From: Pseudarthrobacter cellobiosi
GTDB taxonomy: Bacteria; Actinomycetota; Actinomycetes; Actinomycetales; Micrococcaceae
Direction of reading: 5' to 3'
NCBI RefSeq assembly: GCF_023913755.1
Contig: NZ_JAMXBJ010000045.1
Location: 1 to 64,000 of the forward strand
DNA length: 64,000 nucleotides
Positions 60,541 to 64,000 of the stretch are shown here, piece after piece (positions within the stretch are counted from its first letter, which is position 1; each line of letters begins with the position of its first letter). The position numbers and the translations under genes were made by a program. The notes beneath the pieces are model-generated. The model did no database searches. It saw only the letters and a list, made by a program, of their open reading frames with translations, and was not told the DNA's origin.

Positions 60541-61999
60541 GGTGTTTCGCCCGCCAAGGGAACACCGCGTGCGAGGGATGGCGGGGGCTGAACCGCAACC
60601 AGTCCGGGAGTCCGTCGAACGGCCCTCCCTGTGGATCATCGAGGTGATGGCGGCGGACGGGATCGTAGTCCGGATCGTAGATGTCCCATACAACCCGGAA
60701 CATTACATATACCGTTGCAAGCATATGTGCTGCCACGGCCAGGACGTAGTAGGGCATGTCAATATTGTGCTGGGTCGGGCCCTGGCTGGCCACCTGGCCC
60801 AGGTACATCCAGACGGCTGCCCAGTGCAGGCCTTCAACGCCCTGCCAAATGAGAAAATCCCGCCACCGCGGCCGGGCCAGCGCCAACAGCGGGATGAGCC
60901 ACAGGACATGCTGCGGCGAATAGACCTTGCTGGTCAGGACAAAAGCACCCACGATGAGGAACGCCAGCTGGGCCAGCCGCGGCCGGCGTGCTGCTGTCAG
61001 CGCCACCGCGGCAATCATGGTGCAGGCCAGCAGGAACACGGCCAGCGCCAGCCAGTTGATGGTTGCGGGATCCAGCACCGGCCAGCGCAGCCGCCGGGCC
61101 ACCAGGTTGTAGGCGAACCATAGGGACCCGTAGCCGGCCTCCCTCGTCTCGGTGAACCTGAAGAAGTACCCCCAGCCGGACGGGTTGGCCACCGCAACAG
61201 GCACGTTAATGGCCAGCCAGGCCGCTGCGCTGGCGCCTGCAGTGACCAGGAAACCGCGGATCCGCCCGGTCCGCAGGGCCAGCAGGAGGACGGCTCCGAG
61301 AATGAGGGCGGCATATGGCTTCGTCGCTGTGGCGAGGCCGATCAGGGTGCCGGCGAGGACCAGCCTTTCCCGCGAAAAACAAAGCATTCCTAGCGCCAAC
61401 AACCCCACGGCCCACATGTCCCAGTTGATGGTTCCGGCCAGCACGATGCCAGGTGCCAGCGCCACCATGGCCGCATCCCAGGGGCGCCGCTGTGACATCC
61501 GGGCCGTAGCCAGCACGGTGACAATCCATACGGCTGCAACCAGGGTGGCATTAACGTCGAAGTAGCCAAGAATCCGCGCGTCACTGATGCCCTGGCCCGG
61601 GACCATCCAGGCAGTCACCCCGGCAATGAGTCCCATCAGGACGGGGTCTTCAAAGAGAGACCCCGGGCTCAGGACCGGGAACGTGCCGTCCCCCAGGCCG
61701 CGGTTGCGGAAGAATTCCGGGAAGTCGGAATAGCACGTGGAATAGAACTGGCCGGGGCTCGACCAGCCGTTGGCCCGGCAGTAGCCCTTGATGGCGAGGC
61801 CGGCCAGCGCCGCCACTACGGTCAGGATGATCAGGACACGTTCCACGGTAAAAACGCCGGGGGAGACGAGGCCGGGCGCCGACCGGGCACCCATCGGCCC
61901 GCCGATCAGTTCCGTGAAATTCTTCAGCAGCAGGTCGCTGCGGCTCGGAACAACCAGGCGGGCGCGCCGTGGGTGCACCGGTGGCTTCGTCTCCTGCAT
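60533..61999 (-). CDS. GT87-like (DUF2029) membrane mannosyltransferase
   Basis: The 488-residue product has about 10-12 membrane helices and the GT-C start IKGYCRANGWSSPGQFYSTC with YSDFPEFFRNRGL after the first helix. Members of GT87 in mycobacteria use polyprenol-phosphate-mannose. An M. tuberculosis relative (Rv0051) lies next to rpsF, whereas here the gene is about 37 kb from rpsF on the same strand. Start is ATG 61999 or GTG 62020. Confidence 0.85.
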   Translation of the reverse strand: MQETKPPVHPRRARLVVPSRSDLLLKNFTELIGGPMGARSAPGLVSPGVFTVERVLIILTVVAALAGLAIKGYCRANGWSSPGQFYSTCYSDFPEFFRNRGLGDGTFPVLSPGSLFEDPVLMGLIAGVTAWMVPGQGISDARILGYFDVNATLVAAVWIVTVLATARMSQRRPWDAAMVALAPGIVLAGTINWDMWAVGLLALGMLCFSRERLVLAGTLIGLATATKPYAALILGAVLLLALRTGRIRGFLVTAGASAAAWLAINVPVAVANPSGWGYFFRFTETREAGYGSLWFAYNLVARRLRWPVLDPATINWLALAVFLLACTMIAAVALTAARRPRLAQLAFLIVGAFVLTSKVYSPQHVLWLIPLLALARPRWRDFLIWQGVEGLHWAAVWMYLGQVASQGPTQHNIDMPYYVLAVAAHMLATVYVMFRVVWDIYDPDYDPVRRHHLDDPQGGPFDGLPDWLRFSPRHPSHAVFPWRAKHHA

Positions 62000-62060
62000 G
62001 TCTGAGAGCTTACCCGGCACGTGCGATACCGGACCCTGGACTTCATTCCTGGCCCTCGCC

Positions 62061-62222
62061 TCAGTTCATGCCGCCCATCTGCTGGTGCAACAGGACGAAA
62101 ACATCTTCGCGTCGCCGGTCCAGGAGCTGCCCGTTGAATTCCCGGCGGTCATCGCGGACAGGCCCGTCATCCCGGACAGGCCTCCGCAGGAAGAATAGTA
62201 CGTTCTTCATTCTTTTGATCAT
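62061..62222 (-). CDS. Small ORF with strong ribosome-binding site (53 aa)
   Basis: ATG at 62222 has GAAAGGAGGTGACC 3-14 nt upstream, a near-perfect anti-Shine-Dalgarno match. The product starts MIKRMKNVLFFLRRPV and contains a small repeat VRDDGPVRDDR, ending HQQMGGMN. I do not recognise a family. The sequence ends 40 bp before the GT87 gene on the same strand and may be cotranscribed with it. Confidence 0.55.
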   Translation of the reverse strand: MIKRMKNVLFFLRRPVRDDGPVRDDRREFNGQLLDRRREDVFVLLHQQMGGMN

Positions 62223-62838
62223 GGTGGTCACCTCCTTTCGGGGTGTAATTGGGCATGACAAATAGAGCCATTTAATGTCGAAGCAATAACGGCATAATTA
62301 GGCAGGGAAATGCCCGGCGGTTATGAATTGTTTGCAAATGCGAAGAAGGACCCACTTGCAGCGGCGGTGCAGACCCCAACAAAGAAGCTGAGTTCCGAAC
62401 TATGGGGATGCCGCGTCGCCGCGCGGACCAGCCGTGAAGCTACGCCGACAGGAGACTTCCAGCAGGCGTCGCCTGAGGCGAGCCGCTAGCGCGGGCCATC
62501 CGAGAGGGAAGTGGCCTGGATATACCTCAATGCACGTGACGCCGCCGCGGGGGCGGGATCGGTTGCAGGAAGGTTAGGAGGCAGACACTCCGTTAAGACG
62601 GCGCGCATAAGCAGCAGAGGCCGGGTTCGTGGTGATGGTCATCTTCCATCCGCTAGTCAAAGTAATCATTTTTCCCAACCTCCTTTTCCGTTATGCTGCT
62701 GCCTCGGCTGACTAGCCGGACAACGCGCGCCGCAACCCCGGCAAAGACGCTCTGGGGTCAGGAATAAAATTACCCTACGAATAGAGCAATGCGCCACTTA
62801 ATTCGCAAAGTTTTTCAAGAAAGTTTATGAATGCGCCG
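62223..62838. other. Intergenic region with two small ORFs and possible promoters
   Basis: About 616 bp separate the 53-residue ORF from the phosphatase gene. Besides the 31-residue ORF it shows two AT-rich blocks, near 62262-62330 and 62760-62830, which on the minus strand share ATTAARTGGC and TCTATTYGT and could be promoters of the two small ORFs. Plus-strand reading frames there lack starts with ribosome sites. No tRNA or repeat stands out. Confidence 0.4.
62574..62669 (-). CDS. 31-residue ORF with strong ribosome-binding site
   Basis: ATG at 62669 is preceded by AAAAGGAGG with 9 nt spacing. The product MITLTSGWKMTITTNPASA then AYARRLNGVSAS stops at TAA 62576-62574. It has no Cys and no membrane helix. 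It is unannotated, on the same strand as the 53-residue ORF, 350 bp upstream of it. A peptide product or leader is plausible; translation is not proven. Confidence 0.45.
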   Translation of the reverse strand: MITLTSGWKMTITTNPASAAYARRLNGVSAS

Positions 62839-63423
62839 TTAGAGTCCCCAGCGGACAATGGCCGGGGTCCGCTTATCCCAGCCGAGCGTGCAGACTTTCG
62901 CGGTTCCCAGGATGAAATGGCGGCCTTCGGCGGGCGGCAGTTCCAGCCAGCGCGCGGTGAGGATCCGGGAGAAGTGCCCGTGCGCCACGATCAGCACGTT
63001 GTCCAACCCGGATTCCAGCACGCGGGCCACAATCTTGTCCGCGCGGGCTGCCACCTCGTCCAGGGATTCGCCGTTGGGCACACCATGGGTCCAGATCAGG
63101 TAATCCGGGTTGTCCTTGCGGATCAGGTCCGAGCTGATGCCCTCATAGTCGCCGTAGTTCCATTCCACAGCCAGCGGTTCGTGCTGCGCGTCAGGGTAAC
63201 CTGCCAGTTCGGCTGTGCGCCGGGCGCGGCGCAGCGGGGACGTCAGGACCAGGTCGAAGTCCACCTGGTCCAGCACCTTGCGCGCCTCCACGGCCTGCTG
63301 TTCGCCTTCCACGGTCAGGGGCAGGTCGGTGAGCCCGGTGTATTGCCCGCTCTTGGACCACTCGGTCTCGCCGTGGCGCAGGATCCAGAGCTGGGGGCGC
63401 GGCGCGGTCATCGGGTTAATCAT
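62839..63423 (-). CDS. Histidine phosphatase (phosphoglycerate mutase-like)
   Basis: The 194-residue product has the catalytic RHG motif (QLWILRHGETEWS), a second His near the C-terminus (VLIVAHGHFSRIL) and the conserved Arg and Glu (LVLTSPLRRARRTAEL, VEWNYGDYEG). It dephosphorylates a small molecule. The ATG at 63423 has GAGGAG upstream and overlaps the upstream stop (ATGA). Confidence 0.9.
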   Translation of the reverse strand: MINPMTAPRPQLWILRHGETEWSKSGQYTGLTDLPLTVEGEQQAVEARKVLDQVDFDLVLTSPLRRARRTAELAGYPDAQHEPLAVEWNYGDYEGISSDLIRKDNPDYLIWTHGVPNGESLDEVAARADKIVARVLESGLDNVLIVAHGHFSRILTARWLELPPAEGRHFILGTAKVCTLGWDKRTPAIVRWGL

Positions 63424-64000
63424 TTGGACTCCTCGTTCGGGGAAAGTTCGACGGCGGCGGGAGGTTCTTCTGTTTCCGGAACCGGGGGTGCCGCCTCGGG
63501 CTGCTCCGCCCACCAGGCGAGCAGCCTCGTTTCGGCGTCGTCCGGGTGCAGCGGTCCGTGTTCCATCCGTTCCTCGAGCAGGTACTTGTAGGCACGGCCC
63601 ACCACGGGTCCGGGTTTGAGGTTCAGGAGCGCCATGATTTTGGCGCCGTCCAGATCGGGCCGGACCGCGTCCAGGGACTCCTGCTCCCGCAGTACGGCGA
63701 TCCGGTCTTCCAGGTCGTCGTAGGCGAAGGCGAGCCGCTCAGCCTTCCGCTGGTTGCGGGTGGTGACGTCTGAGCGGGTCAGCCGGTGCAGCCGTTCCAG
63801 GAGCGGGCCGGCGTCCGTGACGTAGCGGCGGACGGCCGAGTCGCTCCAGCCGGCATCGCCGTAGCCGTAGAAACGCATGTGCAGCTCCACCAGCCGGGCC
63901 ACGGCCTTGATGGTGTCGTTATCGAACCGCAGGGTCTTCATCCGCTTGGCCGTGAGCTTGGACCCCACCATGTCGTGGTGGCGGAAGCTGACCGCGCCGC
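63420..64000 (-). CDS. CCA tRNA nucleotidyltransferase, C-terminal part (runs off the window)
   Basis: The visible 193 or so residues show the end of an HD domain (VSFRHHDMVGSKLTAKRM) and the helical RNA-binding tail (YDDLEDRIAVLREQESLDAV, GPVVGRAYKYLLEERMEHGP) of CCA-adding enzymes. An acidic extension (EAAPPVPETEEPPAAVELSP) ends it. The nucleotidyltransferase head and start lie beyond 64000. It overlaps the phosphatase start by 4 bp. Confidence 0.88.
   Translation of the reverse strand, partial: GAVSFRHHDMVGSKLTAKRMKTLRFDNDTIKAVARLVELHMRFYGYGDAGWSDSAVRRYVTDAGPLLERLHRLTRSDVTTRNQRKAERLAFAYDDLEDRIAVLREQESLDAVRPDLDGAKIMALLNLKPGPVVGRAYKYLLEERMEHGPLHPDDAETRLLAWWAEQPEAAPPVPETEEPPAAVELSPNEESK

Noticed and set aside
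62511..62711. Plus-strand ORF of 66 codons in the 62-kb gap
   Set aside because: It lacks a ribosome-binding site and overlaps the better minus-strand ORF at 62574-62669.

Overview
The window is high-GC actinobacterial chromosomal DNA, most like Arthrobacter/Pseudarthrobacter (Micrococcaceae). The evidence is the GC-rich codon use, frequent GTG/TTG starts, the rpsF-ssb-rpsR-rplI and dnaB block typical of the origin-proximal region of Actinobacteria, and family variants common in that lineage (DUF2277, class F sortase, fused PAP2/diacylglycerol kinase). I see no rRNA, tRNA, CRISPR array or intact insertion sequence.

Layout. 0-4.5 kb: a MoaD-like protein coupled to a BNR beta-propeller protein, a secreted PPVVVD-repeat protein followed by a class F sortase, and a universal stress protein. 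4.8-8.0 kb: a copper module (CsoR with two operators, CopZ, CopA). 8-15.6 kb: small conserved proteins, an orphan WXG100 protein, an EamA exporter divergent from a CGNR regulator, a MATE exporter divergent from DoxX, two degraded fragments (AztD-like and a PL11 rhamnogalacturonan lyase) and a double-hotdog thioesterase. 15.6-23.1 kb: dnaB, a 690-bp spacer rich in DnaA-box sequences, two membrane-anchored L7/L12-like proteins, an FMN reductase, a decayed PhzF gene and the rplI/rpsR/ssb/rpsF operon.

23.2-42.4 kb is accessory. It starts with the decayed end of a DNA methyltransferase gene right upstream of rpsF and a large LuxR (LAL) regulator. A surface-polysaccharide region follows: a sugar aminotransferase lacking its catalytic Lys, a frameshifted sugar acetyltransferase, a GH16 glycosidase behind a clear c-di-AMP (ydaO/yuaA) riboswitch, a glycosyltransferase and a flippase, and a convergent seven-gene minus-strand operon with three GT2 enzymes, a large membrane protein, a second GH16 protein, a nucleotidyltransferase/P-loop kinase/methyltransferase fusion and an APH-type kinase.

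42.9-64 kb: a secreted PKD-domain protein, M18 aminopeptidase, Tat lipoprotein dioxygenase, an ABC transporter with a NarL-type two-component system, a PAP2/diacylglycerol kinase gene cut by an in-frame TAA, an MFS permease coupled to a DeoR regulator with a palindromic operator, an ABC-F protein, a lipoprotein penicillin-binding protein, an FAD oxidoreductase coupled to a GT87-like mannosyltransferase, two short unannotated ORFs with near-perfect Shine-Dalgarno sites, a histidine phosphatase, and the 3' part of a tRNA nucleotidyltransferase (cca) that runs off the end. In mycobacteria the PBP and GT87-like genes lie next to rpsF on the same strand; here they are about 37 kb away, which suggests the accessory block entered at the rpsF promoter.
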